From NCBI GenBank assembly GCA_951802425.1, contig OX637795.1:4630501-4694500 (forward strand): a stretch of DNA of 64,000 nucleotides, written 5' to 3'. Under the pieces are notes generated by a model. It was not told where the DNA came from, did not search any database, and was given only the letters and a program-made list of their open reading frames with translations. Shown here piece after piece: positions 1-12,452 of the stretch (positions within the stretch are counted from its first letter, which is position 1; the number at the start of each line of letters is the position of its first letter). The position numbers and the translations under genes were made by a program. Source of the DNA: Clavaria fumosa. Taxonomy: Eukaryota; Basidiomycota; Agaricomycetes; Agaricales; Clavariaceae.

Positions 1-840
1 GAGAGTAACAAACTGTCAACTTGGGAATGGGTCTGAGGATGCTCGTCTGAGGGCTTGACATGTTGCTTTTGATTGGTTTTGTTATTCTTCTTTCTTGGGG
101 CCATAGTGCTGTATTCAAGGAAGAAACTCAGTGATGCAGGAATGTGAACATATATGGTAGACCTGGCCCTGATTGTCCTACATGTCAAACATTGCAAATG
201 TCGTGAATAAATGGTGAAGGCTTGTTTGAAAATGCTTTCTTAGATACTCTATAATAGAGCTTAGGAGTCTTACTAGTAATTGGTTACCTGGATTGGCAGA
301 CTTGCCATCATGAAGTGGTGTGACTCTGTGAACTTGTTAGTAATTACTTGGTTTTGCCAGCAATGGGATACTTATAAGACTCTATTGGGGAGTCTTTTGT
401 TGTACTCTCATTAGTAATTAATTACTAACAAGTTACAAAACTCCATAGTAAAGTCTGGCTACTGAAGAGATCCTTGGACTCTGTCACGGAGTTTTGTCTT
501 GTCACTTGGGTTACTTACATTGGGGTTGTAGTTGTGTGACTAATTACTTACTTAGGTTTTGTAGTATGTTAATAGTCACTAAGCTTATGATTGTAATCTT
601 ATTAGTAATTACTTGTAGTAACACTTATTTGATTCACTTCCATGCATGAACTTTAGGGCAGGGTTATTTGAACTTTGCCACTTGTTCATGCATGCTAAAG
701 ATGGGGTGGAGGGGAAGAGGGGTTAAAGGCCCTTTGAGTCATATTAATAGTTACTTGTAGTCATGTCACTAATTACTTACTTTAGATTTGTAGTCATGTA
801 AGTCATCACTTACTTAAGGGTTGTAGTCTGGTTAGTAATC
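1..840. other. Anonymous flank left of the 33-bp array
   Basis: No coding signal is visible. From about 250 onward the stretch carries scattered, decayed variants of the phrases that build the adjacent minisatellite (attagtaatta, gtagtc, aatcacttac). It therefore looks like the eroded edge of the array or the sequence it grew from. Confidence 0.5.
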
Positions 841-3800
841 ACCTACACAAGTCTTGTATTCTTATTAGCAATCATTGGTATACACCTATAAGTCTTGTAG
901 TCCCATTAGTAATCACTTATACAAGTCTTGTAGTCTCATTAGTATACACCTATCCAAGTCTTGTAGTCTCATTAGTGTACACCTATACAAGTCTTGTAGT
1001 CTCATTAGTATACACCTATACAAGAATTGTAGTCTCATTAGTAATCACCTAAACAAGTCTTGTAGTCTCACTAGTAATCACTTATACAAGTCTTGTAGTC
1101 TCATTAGTATACACCTATACAAGTCTTGTAGTCTCACTAGTAATCACTTATACAAGTCTTGTAGTCTCATTAGTATACACCTATACAAGTCTTGTAGTCT
1201 CATTAGTATACACTTATACAAGTCTTGTAGTCTCATTAGTATACACCTATACAAGTCTTGTAGTCTCATTAGTATACACCTATACAAGAATTGTAGTCTC
1301 ATTAGTAATCACCTAAACAAGTCTTGTAGTCTCACTAGTAATCACTTATACAAGTCTTATAGTCTCATTAGTATACACCTATACAAGTCTTGTAGTCTCA
1401 TTAGTAATCACCTACACAAGTCTCATTAGTATATACCTATCCAAGTCTTGTAGTCTCATTAGTGTACACCTATACAAGTCTTGTAGTCTCATTAGTAATC
1501 ACTTATACAAGTCTTGTAGTCTCATTAGTAATCACCTATACAAGTCTTGTAGTCTCATTAGTAATCACCTATACAAGTATTGTAGTCTCACTAGTAATCA
1601 CTTATACAAGTCTTGTAGTCTCATTAGTATACACCTATACAAGTCTTGTAGCCTCATTAGTATACACCTATACAAGAATTGTAGTCTCATTAGTAATCAC
1701 CTAAACAAGTCATGTAGTCTCATTAGTAATCACTTATACAAGTCTTGTAGTCCCATTAGTAATCACTTATACAAGTCTTGTAGTCTCATTAGTATACACC
1801 TATCCAAGTCTTGTAGTCTCATTAGTGTACACCTATACAAGTCTTATAGTCTCATTAGTATACACCTATACAAGAATTGTAGTCTCATTAGTGTACACCT
1901 ATACAAGTCTTATAGTCTCATTAGTATACACCTATACAAGAATTGTAGTCTCATTAGTAATCACCTAAACAAGTCTTGTAGTCTCACTAGTAATCACCTA
2001 CACAAGTCTCATTAGTATACACCTATCCAAGTCTTGTAGTCTCATTAGTGTACACCTATACAAGTCTTGTAGTCTCATTAGTATACACCTATACAAGAAT
2101 TGTAGTCTCATTAGTAATCACCTAAACAAGTCTTGTAGTCTCACTAGTAATCACTTATACAAGTCTTGTAGTCTCATTAGTATACACCTATACAAGTCTT
2201 GTAGTCTCACTAGTAATCACTTATACAAGTCTTGTAGTCTCATTAGTATACACCTATACAAGTCTTGTAGTCTCATTAGTATACACCTATACAAGTCTTG
2301 TAGTCTCATTAGTAATCACCTACACAAGTCTTGTAGTCTCATTAGTGTACACCTATACAAGTCATGTAGTCTCATTAGTAATCACTTATACAAGTCTTGT
2401 AGTCTCATTAGTAATCACCTATACAAGTCTTGTAGTCTCACTAGTAATCACTTATACAAGAATTGTAGTCTCTTTAGTAAACACTTATACAAGTCTTGTA
2501 GTCTCACTAGTAATCACTTATACAAGTCTTGTATTCTTATTAGTAATCACCTACACAAGTCTTGTATTCTTAGTAGCAATCACTTATACAAGTCTTGTAG
2601 TCTCATTAGTATACACCTATATGAGAATTGTAGTCTCATTAGTATACACCTATATGAGAATTGTAGTCTCATTGGTATACACCTATACAAGTCTTGTAGT
2701 CCCATTAGTAATCACTTATACAAGTCTTGTAGTCTCATTAGTATACACCTATACAAGTCTTGTAGTCTCACTAGTAATCACTTATACAGGTCTTGTAGTC
2801 TCATTAGTATACACCTATACAAGTCTTGTAGTCTCATTAGTATACACCTATACAAGTCTTGTAGTCTCATTAGTATACACCTATACAAGAATTGTAGTCT
2901 CATTAGTAATCACCTAAACAAGTCTTGTAGTCTCACTAGTAATCACTTATACAAGTCTTATAGTCTCATTAGTATACACCTATACAAGTCTTGTAGTCTC
3001 ATTAGTAATCACCTACACAAGTCTCATTAGTATACACCTATCCAAGTCTTGTAGTCTCATTAGTGTACACCTATACAAGTCTTGTAGTCTCATTAGTAAT
3101 CACTTATACAAGTCTTGTAGTCTCATTAGTAATCACCTATACAAGTCTTGTAGTCTCATTAGTAATCACCTATACAAGTATTGTAGTCTCACTAGTAATC
3201 ACTTATACAAGTCTTGTAGTCTCATTAGTATACACCTATACAAGTCTTGTAGTCTCATTAGTAATCACCTATACAAGTCTTGTAGTCTCATTAGTATACA
3301 CCTATACAAGTCTTGTAGTCTCATTAGTAATCACCTACACAAGTCTTGTAGTCTCATTAGTGTACACCTATACAAGTCATGTAGTCTCATTAGTAATCAC
3401 TTATACAAGTCTTGTAGTCTCATTAGTAATCACCTATACAAGTCTTGTAGTCTCACTAGTAATCACTTATACAAGAATTGTAGTCTCTTTAGTAAACACT
3501 TATACAAGTCTTGTAGTCTCACTAGTAATCACTTATACAAGTCTTGTATTCTTATTAGTAATCACCTACACAAGTCTTGTATTCTTAGTAGCAATCACTT
3601 ATACAAGTCTTGTAGTCTCATTAGTATACACCTATATGAGAATTGTAGTCTCATTAGTATACACCTATATGAGAATTGTAGTCTCATTGGTATACACCTA
3701 TACAAGTCTTGTAGTCCCATTAGTAATCACTTATACAAGTCTTGTAGTCTCATTAGTATACACCTCTACAAGTCTTGTAGTCTCACTAGTAATCACTTAT

Positions 3801-5700
3801 ACAAGTCTTGTAGTCTCATTAGTATACACCTATACAAGTCTTGTAGTCTCATTAGTATACACCTATACAAGAATTGGAGTCTCATTAGTAATCACCTAAA
3901 CAAGTCTTGTAGTCTCACTAGTAATCACTTATACAAGTCTTATAGTCTCATTAGTATACACCTATACAAGTCTTGTAGTCTCATTAGTAATCACCTACAC
4001 AAGTCTCATTAGTATACACCTATCCAAGTCTTGTAGTCTCATTAGTGTACACCTATACAAGTCTTGTAGTCTCATTAGTAATCACTTATACAAGTCTTGT
4101 AGTCTCATTAGTAATCACCTATACAAGTCTTGTAGTCTCATTAGTAATCACCTATACAAGTATTGTAGTCTCACTAGTAATCACTTATACAAGTCTTGTA
4201 GTCTCATTAGTATACACCTATACAAGAATTGTAGTCTCATTAGTAATCACCTAAACAAGTCATGTAGTCTCATTAGTAATCACTTATACAAGTCTTGTAG
4301 TCTCATTAGTAATCACTTATACAAGTCTTGTAGTCTCATTAGTAATCACTTATACAAGTCTTGTAGTCTCATTAGTATACACCTATACAAGTCTTGTAGT
4401 CTCATTAGTATACACCTATACAAGTCTTGTAGTCTCATTAGTATACACCTATACAAGTCTTGTAGTCTCATTAGTATACACCTATACAAGAATTGTAGTC
4501 TCATTAGTAATCACCTAAACAAGTCTTGTAGTCTCATTAGTAATCACTTATACAAGTCTTGTAGTCTCATTAGTATACACCTATACAAGTCATGTAGTCT
4601 CATTAGTAATCACTTATGCAAGTCTTGTAGTCTCATTAGTAATCACCTATACAAGTCTTGTAGTCTCATTAGTAATCACCTATACAAGTCTTGTAGTCTC
4701 ATTAGTGTACACCTATACAAGTCATGTAGTCTCATTAGTAATCACTTATACAAGTCTTGTAGTCTCATTAGTATACACCTATCCAAGTCTTGTAGTCTCA
4801 TTAGTGTACACCTATACAAGTCTTGTAGTCTGATTAGTATACACCTTTACAAGAATTGTAGTCTCATTAGTAATCACCTAAACAAGTCTTGTAGTCTCAC
4901 TAGTAATCACTTATACAAGTCTTGTAGTCTCATTAGTATACACCTATACAAGTCTTGTAGTCTCATTAGTAATCACCTATACAAGTCTTGTAGTCTCATT
5001 AGTATACACCTATACAAGTCTTGTAGTCTCATTAGTAATCACCTACACAAGTCTTGTAGTCTCATTAGTGTACACCTATACAAGTCATGTAGTCTCATTA
5101 GTAATCACCTATACAAGTTTTGTAGTCTCATTAGTAATCACCTACACAAGTCTTGTAGTCTCATTAGTATACACCTATACAAGTCTTGTAGTCTCATTAG
5201 TGTACACTTATACAAGTCTTGTAGTCTCATTAGTATACACCTATACAAGTCTTGTAGTCTCACTAGTAATCACCTATACATGTCTTGTAGTCTCATTAGT
5301 ATACACCTATACAAGTCTTGTAGTCTCATTAGTAATCACCTATACAAGAATTGTAGTCTCATTAGTATACACCTATACAAGTCATGTAGTCTCATTAGTA
5401 ATCACTTATGCAAGTCTTGTAGTCTCATTAGTAATCACCTATACAAGTCTTGTAGTCTCATTAGTAATCACCTATACAAGTCTTGTAGTCTCATTAGTGT
5501 ACACCTATACAAGTCATGTAGTCTCATTAGTAATCACTTATACAAGTCTTGTAGTCTCATTAGTCTTGTAGTCTCATTAGTATACACCTATACTAGTCTT
5601 GTAGTCTCATTAGTGGTCTCATTAGTAATCACCTATACAAGTCTGATAGTCTCATTAGTACATACCTATATAAGTCTTGTAGTCTCATTGTATTCTACAT
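841..5700 (+). repeat. 33-bp minisatellite, about 145 units
   Basis: Head-to-tail 33-bp units of the form tatacaagtcttgtagtctc followed by attagtatacacc or attagtaatcacc. Each unit holds the 11-bp imperfect palindrome acaagtcttgt. The two unit types, with point variants (aagaattg, aagtcatg, actagtaatcactt) and a 10-bp-deleted unit (cacaagtctc), recur in the same order, so the array has higher-order structure: the block from about 2345 recurs at about 3360 (shift 1015 bp), and the block from about 3063 recurs at about 4045 (shift 982 bp). Because 33 is a multiple of three, long open frames run through it; these are not genes. Unequal exchange is the inferred mode of growth. Confidence 0.95.
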
Positions 5701-5852
5701 TACTTACTTGAGTGTTGTATTCTTGTTAGTAGTGGATTACTTTTACTACACTCCATGTCACAGAGTTTGTAGACCTGTTAGTGATTCCTCACTTTGCTTT
5801 TGTAGTGTGCCTAGTAATTACTGAATTAGATCCTTAACTGGTGGGTGTTAGA

Positions 5853-6670
5853 GTTATTCACTACATATATGTTGTACAACACTGGCACTTACATTAGCCA
5901 TACTTTCCTACTATATGGATTGTAGGATGAAATGAGTGCTAAAGTTATTCACGACATATATGTTGTACAACACTGGCACTTATAGTAGCCATACTTTCCT
6001 ACTATATGGATTGTAGGATGAAATGAGTGCTAAAGTTATTCACGACATATATGTTGTACAACACTGGCACTTATAGTAGCCATACTTTCCTACTATATGG
6101 ATGGTGAGGTGAAATGAGTGCTAAAGTTATTCACGACATATCTGTTGTGCAACACTGGCACTTATAGCAGCCATGCTTTCCTACTATATGGATTGTAAGG
6201 TGAAATTGGTGCCAGAGTTATTCACGACATACCTGTTGTACAACACTGGCACTTATAGTAGCCATGCTTTCCTACTATATGGATTGTAAGGTGAAATTGG
6301 TGCCAAAGTTATTCATGACATATATGTTGTACAACACTGGCACTTATAGTAGCCATACTTTCCTACTATATGGATTGTAAGGTGAAATTGGTGCCAAAGT
6401 TATTCATGACATATCTGTTGTACAACACTGGTGCTTATAGTAGCCATACTTTCCTACTATATGGATTGTGAGGTGAAATTGGTGCTAAAGTTATTCACGA
6501 CATATCTGTTGGGCAATACTGGCACTTATAGTAGCCACACTTTCCTACTATATGGAAGTGAGGTTTTAGTGGGTCTTGGAGTTATTCACAACATATCTGT
6601 TGTTTGACTCTGCATCTGCACTTTCCTTTCACATGAGGAGGTTGAAAGAGAATAAAGCTTGGAGTGGTTG
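5853..6670 (+). repeat. 91-bp tandem repeat, nine units
   Basis: The phrase gttattcac starts at 5853, 5944, 6035, 6126, 6217, 6308, 6399, 6490 and 6581, exactly 91 bp apart each time. Each unit includes the palindrome gttgtacaac and the phrase catactttcctactatatgg. The last unit diverges after about 60 bp. No coding potential is seen. The first and last units differ most, as expected for an array homogenised from its middle. Confidence 0.95.
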
Positions 6671-7470
6671 TTTGACCTCTACAAGTGACATTCTTCAAGT
6701 ATGCCTTCTTGTTTCATGAGTGACTGACCTATTTTGGACTGGGTAATTGATGTACCTTTTCACAAAGGTGTATTGGGTGCTTGAATAACATTTGTATTGC
6801 AAAATGTTATTCACGACATATATGTCTTGGGAAACTTATGCTCATGGGAGCCTATCTTTCCTATAGTAAGAGAAGGTTGAAAGTGAAGATAACTTATGTT
6901 ATTGTCATCAAGTATGCCTTCTCAGTGATGCCACAATCTTGACTTGATCATTGATGTACCTTCTTGTATAAGGGTGTACTGATTAAGCCTTGATCCTTGA
7001 ATAACATTTTTACTGCAAAATGTTATTCACGACATATATGTCTTGGGAAACTTATGCTCATGGGAGCCTATCTTTCCTATAGTAAGGGAAGGTTGAAAGT
7101 GAAGATGACCTATGTTATTTTCATCAAGTATGCTTTCTCAGTGATGCTGCAATCTTGACTTGATCATTGATCTTATTGTATAAGGGTGTACTGATTATAA
7201 TAAGTCTTGATCCTTGAGTAACATTTTTGGGCTGGGCAGTTGTTATATGGATGTAAGGCATTATGAGTGTTGGAGTTATTCACAGCATGTCTGTTGTGTG
7301 ACACTGGCACTCATGATAGCCATGTTTTCTTATCTTATAAGAGGGTTGAAAGAGAATGAAACTTAGAGTGGTTGTTTGACCTCTATGAGCAACATTCTTC
7401 AAGTATGCCTTCTTGCTTCATGGGTGACTGGCCTATTCTGGACTGAGTCATTGATGTACCTTTTCACAAG
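6581..7470 (+). repeat. Longer dispersed repeat related to the 91-bp array
   Basis: Two kinds of longer unit start with the same gttattcac phrase. Units at 6806 and 7022 are 216 bp apart and share the phrase tgttattcacgacatatatg, then gggaaacttatgctcatggg. Units at 6581 and about 7276 share ggttgaaagagaat, tgacctct, caagtatgccttctt and gatgtaccttttcacaa. They look like older members of the family from which the 91-bp array was amplified. Confidence 0.8.
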
Positions 7471-8207
7471 GTTGTACTGGCTTAGGAAGAATACTTGTAT
7501 ATTGGGCTGGGCAGTTAAATGACCATTACTGTTGTTAAGGTCTGATGCCTGATCTTTAGACAAGCATCATTTCATGTGTGCTTGCAATGTTGAAGGTTGT
7601 GGATTACTTGCCATTGGTTAAGTTCAACTAATGAATTGAAGATCTATTGCAATTGTGTTGTGGTTAGCATGTGACTAGAAGTTGGTGATCTATTTCATGA
7701 CATATACTATGTTGGATATACACACCTAAAGCCCTACTACATTCCTCATGCACACAGCAAGGGGGTGCTCGTGATTTTTCATAACAACCCATGTTATGTT
7801 TGTATCACTTGTATACTAGCTTTCTATTTCTGACAATTCAATCAACTTAAGGGCTGGTTTCTATCAAATATGGTGTTATCCATGACAGCAGCAGAGATGA
7901 TGAGAGACAAGTAATTAATCTAATCCATGCCTGCCCCTTCCTCTTTTGACTCCCACTGTCAATCATTACCTTCTAGTCATTACCTTCTAGGATTTTATGT
8001 GGTACACTATGCTTTTACTTTGTAAGCTTATTTACTCTTCTTTTTCATTTATAACCTTGTAGTCTACTATTGTAGGAGTTCTAGTAGAAGTCCCAACTAA
8101 TATGCACACTCACTGTTCTCCTGCACGAACTCTAGCTGTGCTTGCTGTGAGAGATGGCAATGTGGATTTTACTGTCTGGCCCAAAGCTTTGCTATCACAT
8201 TCATTTA
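7471..8207. other. Non-coding stretch with no recognised feature
   Basis: AT-rich sequence without an ORF, tandem repeat or transposon end that I can support. It may contain the downstream end of the hAT element that lies to the right. Confidence 0.4.
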
Positions 8208-8345
8208 CCTTCTGAGAGCCGCCTCAAGCCTTGAGCCATATCTAAGCCAACTGTGACAAGCCTGGAGCCGAAGCCATGGCTTGGCTCAGCTCAAGTATGG
8301 CTTGGTTTCATGGCTCATGGCTTGAAGCCAAGCTGTAAGCAACAC
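8208..8345. repeat. AGCC/GGCT motif cluster forming an imperfect hairpin
   Basis: Short motifs gagcc and aagcc repeat at the left, then flip to ggctt and ggctc around the 12-bp palindrome aagccatggctt near 8274. The halves form an imperfect inverted repeat. The cluster lies 27 bp past the hAT transposase stop (8372). Repeated subterminal motifs are known at hAT ends, so this may be the element's 3' subterminal region; that role is inferred. Confidence 0.45.
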
Positions 8346-8371
8346 TATGTGTAACTGTATTATAACCTTAA

Positions 8372-10737
8372 TCAAGTACGCACATCCCTAAGAAACTCAA
8401 TGTCATCTCCCCGCCCTTCCTTCAACCACTCTTTTGTGCAGACTGTCAATGCAGCAGTGGATGCTGTCATGGATGAGCGAGCATCTGATATTGTTTGCCT
8501 GCAACTGGAAAATAGGTGCTCTACTGAAATACTTACCCCAGGAATGCAGAGAATATCACGCGCAATGTGTCCAAGAATTGGGAATTCAATTTCGTGGGCC
8601 TAGGGAGATGATCAGTTTCGTTTGAGATAGAAAAGGAAGAGCTGACCTTCCACCAGATTAAAGAATTCGAGCCCTGGTACGGAAAAATGCCACTGAAGTA
8701 GCGATCGAGTTCTGTTGTGAGACACAATGCGGAGGTCTCACTTGCCATGACCTCAGCGAAGATGGATGGTTTGTGTTTGGGGCGAGGCTGCGCAACTGGG
8801 GGAGTGCCGTGTTCTTCATGATAGAGAGTGTATAAGTGCTCAAGAAGTACCTTGGCCTGAATAGGGATTTGGGCCAGGTACTTCTTGTTCTCGAAGTGTT
8901 TCAGCCGAAAGCTGGGGTGGAGAACTGGACGAATTTCAGCAGCCAACAAATGTGAAAGAGAGTTCTCACCTGTGCCGAGCAAAGGGAAATCCGATTTGAG
9001 GGCCTTATTAATGTAGATCCTCAACTTTGCGAGACAGCTTCAAATGCGGCTCTCAGATCAGCAAAATGGGGGTCGGCATCTGTATCCATTGAATTGATGA
9101 CGGAGACAAGCTGTTCCTCCACACGTTTATAAAGTGGAAGTATTTTCGGCAGCGTTGGTTCGTCTGCCTTCGACAGCTCAAGACAAACTTTGTAGAAAAT
9201 CTATGGGATACAAGTCAACACAGATTTAGCTGATGATGCTCAAAGTACCTCAAGTGAGTCGCAGAATTTTTCAAGAACTTCCCAGTTGCTCTCGGTGAGT
9301 GTGTACATCCGCTTCTTCCTCTTGGCAGCTGTAGCCTTTTTACCAGTGCGTCCTGCATCCATTTGCGCGATCCAGTGGTTGATAGCCTAGCAAGAATGTC
9401 AGCGATAAGCGTTCAAAAGATATGTTGGCAGTGTACCAGTTTCAACTTAAGTGCCCGATCCATTTTGAAGTATGCTGTATTCCACTGGACCTTCATGGCC
9501 TTAACAAGGACAAGATGGTTGACGTCATTGGGGCAGAGTTGTTGGATGAATTTCAGCATTTGTGTTCGGCGAGGATTGGAGTGCAAAATGTAAACGAGCA
9601 AAGTGTGGAGCTTTAAAACGCATTAGAAATGACAAAATGCAAGAGGTAGAAAGACAGCACCTTGCAATATGGTCCCTGAAGCCCCTTACGTCGCACCTTT
9701 GGTGCAGATTGATCACCCTCATTGCTGCTGTCTTGGGGAAGCTCATCGTCACTCGTTTCATCGCCGCTATCGCTTTCCGGTGTCTCTGGGTCAAGAGCCT
9801 TGCCAGACTGGAGTGCAGCCGCTTCTGCTTCTTGTTCTTGCACAGCAGGATCGTCTGCGGGGTCATATGTGATGGGAAACCCCTTAGCAGCTAGGTAGTA
9901 GTCTTCTTTATCAGGCTGCGGCATAGCTTCGAGTACAGCAAATATTTCTCTATTCACACCTTTAGAAATGATTAAAGCATGAACAAAGCGGACTGACTGT
10001 ACACAAATGTGCAGACTGTGTTGGCTGCATCCAATCCTGATATTATCGGCACTGAGCCAGAGGCTGTGGGCCTTCAAGACACGCTTACAGAAGGCCTGAT
10101 TGATGACATTGTTGACCGAAGCATTATCGTGACCATGGGCAGCTAAGTGGACATGACAACATGAGTGAAAGGAACAAAATTGAGAAGGAGAAACATATCT
10201 TTTTTGTTACACCACGTTTCTTCATCGATTCAAACATCAGTTTGCCAACTGCGGTGCCTGTGTGATCACCATCAAGGTGAATCAGGTCGAGCACTGTTTC
10301 CACAAGACACCAGTCATCGTTGATCCAAAATCCAACAACACCGTTGTAAGCATAAACGGAGTTCTTGCTTGTCCACATGTCACTTGCGATGCCAACCTTT
10401 GACTTCAAGGACTGGATGGTCAACCAGTCAGACGAATTCACAAGCCCTTGGCGAAGCTCACCTTGATCTCACTTGTGATTGAGGTCGAGATGGAGGAGTG
10501 CAACATGTCCAGATTGCGACGGACAGTGTGGTGTGACGGGAGTTCAGGCTTTTCGGCAAATATTTTGAAGAGGTCAATTACCCCCTTACCTTCCCCAAAA
10601 CGGAATGGGAGGTCATCACGAATTACAGCCTTCACAAATCGCTCACGAAAAAGAATTTTAGTGTAGGTCTGTTGGGGGTTCCGAATGCCCCTCTGTGTAA
10701 AATCAAGCATCAGTATGAGGGGCAATATTGGACAATA
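8372..10737 (-). pseudogene. hAT-family transposase, intron-rich, 5'-truncated, one frameshift
   Basis: Homology-guided splicing on the - strand gives eight coding segments: 10737-10462, 10411-10213, 10142-9661, 9610-9437, 9386-9249, 9200-8970, 8924-8647 and 8599-8372 (TGA). The seven GT-AG introns are 45-70 bp and phase-compatible. The product shows hAT landmarks in order: KVGIASDMWTSKN, HDNASVNN, QWNTAYFKMDRA, AINHWIA, GTVLHPSFRLKHFE, ELDRYFSG...WWK, then the dimerisation block HIARDILCIPGVSISVEHLF and KEWLKEG. The segments total 2006 bp, one short of a multiple of three. Reading frame is lost once, between about 9025 and 9041, consistent with a single-base deletion. The N-terminal BED zinc finger is missing. 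A further acceptor (tttacacag, AG at 10694-10693) hints at a lost upstream exon, where the 21-bp satellite now lies. The hAT assignment is firm; activity is unlikely. Confidence 0.88.
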
Positions 10738-10769
10738 TTATCCCATCTCAACTTAATAAATGCCTGCGT

Positions 10770-12310
10770 TTTTTTGCATCGGCCTGCATCACCCTGCATC
10801 AGTGTGCATCACCCTGCATCAGGTGTGCATTACCTTGCATCACCTTGCATCAGGTGTGCATCACCCTGCATCAGGTGTGCATCACCTTGCATCAGGTGTG
10901 CATCACCCTGCATCAGGTGTGCATCACCTTGCATCAGGTGTGCATTACCTTGCATCAGTGCAGCCTGATGCACATCTGGTGCAACCTGATGCACACCTGG
11001 TGCAACCTGATGCACATCTGGTGCACACATGATGCAGCCTGATGCACATCTGGTGCAGGCTGATGCATGCCTGATGCACACCTGGTGCAAACTGATGCAT
11101 GCCTGATGCACACCTGATGTGCATCAGCTTGCATCAGGTGTGCATCAGCTTGCACCAGGTGTGCATCAGGCATGCATCAGTGCAGCATGATGCACACCTG
11201 ATGCAGGGTGATGCACACCTGATGCACACATGATGCAGCCTGATGCATACCTGATGCACACATGATGCAGCCTGATGCACACCTGGTGCAAGCTGATGCA
11301 TGCCTAATGCACACCTGATGTGCATCACCCTGCATCAGGTGTGCATCACCTTGCATCAGGTGTGCATTAGGCATGCATCAGCTTGCACCAGGTGCACATC
11401 ACCTTGCATCAGGTGTGCATCACCTTGCATCAGGTATGCATCACCCTGCATCAGGTGTGCATCAGGCATGCATCAGTGCAGCATGATGCACATCTGGTGC
11501 AACCTGATGCATACCTGATGCAAACATGATGCAGCCTGATGCACACCTGTTGCAAGCTGATGCATGCCTGATGCACACCTGATGTGCATCACCCTGCATC
11601 AGGTGTGCATCACCTTGCATCAGGTGTGCATCACCTTGCATCAGGTGTGCATCACCTTGCATCAGGTGTGCATCACCTTGCATCAGGTGTGCATCACCTT
11701 GCATCAGGTGTGCATCACCTTGCATCAGGTGTGCATCACCTTGCATCAGGTGTGCATCACCTTGCATCAGGTGTGCATCACCTTGCATCAGGTGTGCATC
11801 ACCTTGCATCAGGTGTGCATCACCTTGCATCAGGTGTGCATCACCTTGCATCAGGTGTGCATCACCCTGCATCAGGTGTGCATCACCCTGCATCAGGTGT
11901 GCATCACCCTGCATCAGGTGTGCATCACCCTGCATCAGGTGTGCATCACCCTGCATCAGGTGTGCATCACCCTGCATCAGGTGTGCATCACCCTGCATCA
12001 GGTGTGCATCACCCTGCATCAGGTGTGCATCACCCTGCATCAGGTGTGCATCACCCTGCATCAGGTGTGCATCACCCTGCATCAGGTGTGCATCACCCTG
12101 CATCAGGTGTGCATCACCCTGCATCAGGTGTGCATCACCCTGCATCAGGTGTGCATCACCCTGCATCAGGTGTGCATCACCCTGCATCAGGTGTGCATTA
12201 CCTTGCATCAGATGTGCATCACCTTGCATCAGGTTTGCATCACCCTGCATCACCTTGCATCAGGTTTGCATCACCCTGCATCAGTGCAGCCTGATGCACA
12301 TCTGGTGCAA
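10770..12310. repeat. 21-bp minisatellite with repeated orientation switches
   Basis: The unit is tgcatcaccctgcatcaggtg (21 bp). From 11584 to about 12240 it is uniform, with about 13 units carrying ccttg followed by about 17 carrying ccctg. From 10970 to 11570, blocks of the reverse complement (tgatgcacacctggtgca) alternate with forward blocks, building large inverted repeats, for example around 11120 and 11580. The unit contains no stop in several frames on either strand, so open frames exist on both strands at once; none is a gene. The array abuts the truncated 5' end of the hAT transposase. Confidence 0.95.
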
Positions 12311-12452
12311 GCTGATGCTTGTCATTTCACCCCTGCAGCACTGCCCCATACTCCAGCATTTGCCCCTCACCCCTTCCTGGCCCAGCCACTGGCCTGCACC
12401 CCTGCCCCTCCCACCATGCCATGTCAGACTACTGCTGGTGACACCATGGTGG
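12311..12452. other. Short unique spacer between satellite and LTR
   Basis: C-rich unique sequence. The satellite's open frame runs into it but nothing recognisable is encoded. Confidence 0.4.

Noticed and set aside
875..5711. Several long open frames (up to 278 codons) in the 33-bp array
   Set aside because: The unit length is a multiple of three and lacks stops in those frames. The products are simple 11-residue repeats with no start context or splice logic.
8527..8566. Eighth intron at the hAT C-terminus (gtaagtatttcag...gttgcag)
   Set aside because: Reading straight through gives the conserved GVSISVEHLFSSC dimerisation motif, so this is exon despite good-looking splice signals.
10770..12310. 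Possible CRISPR array
   Set aside because: There are no spacers; units are contiguous and the genome is eukaryotic.
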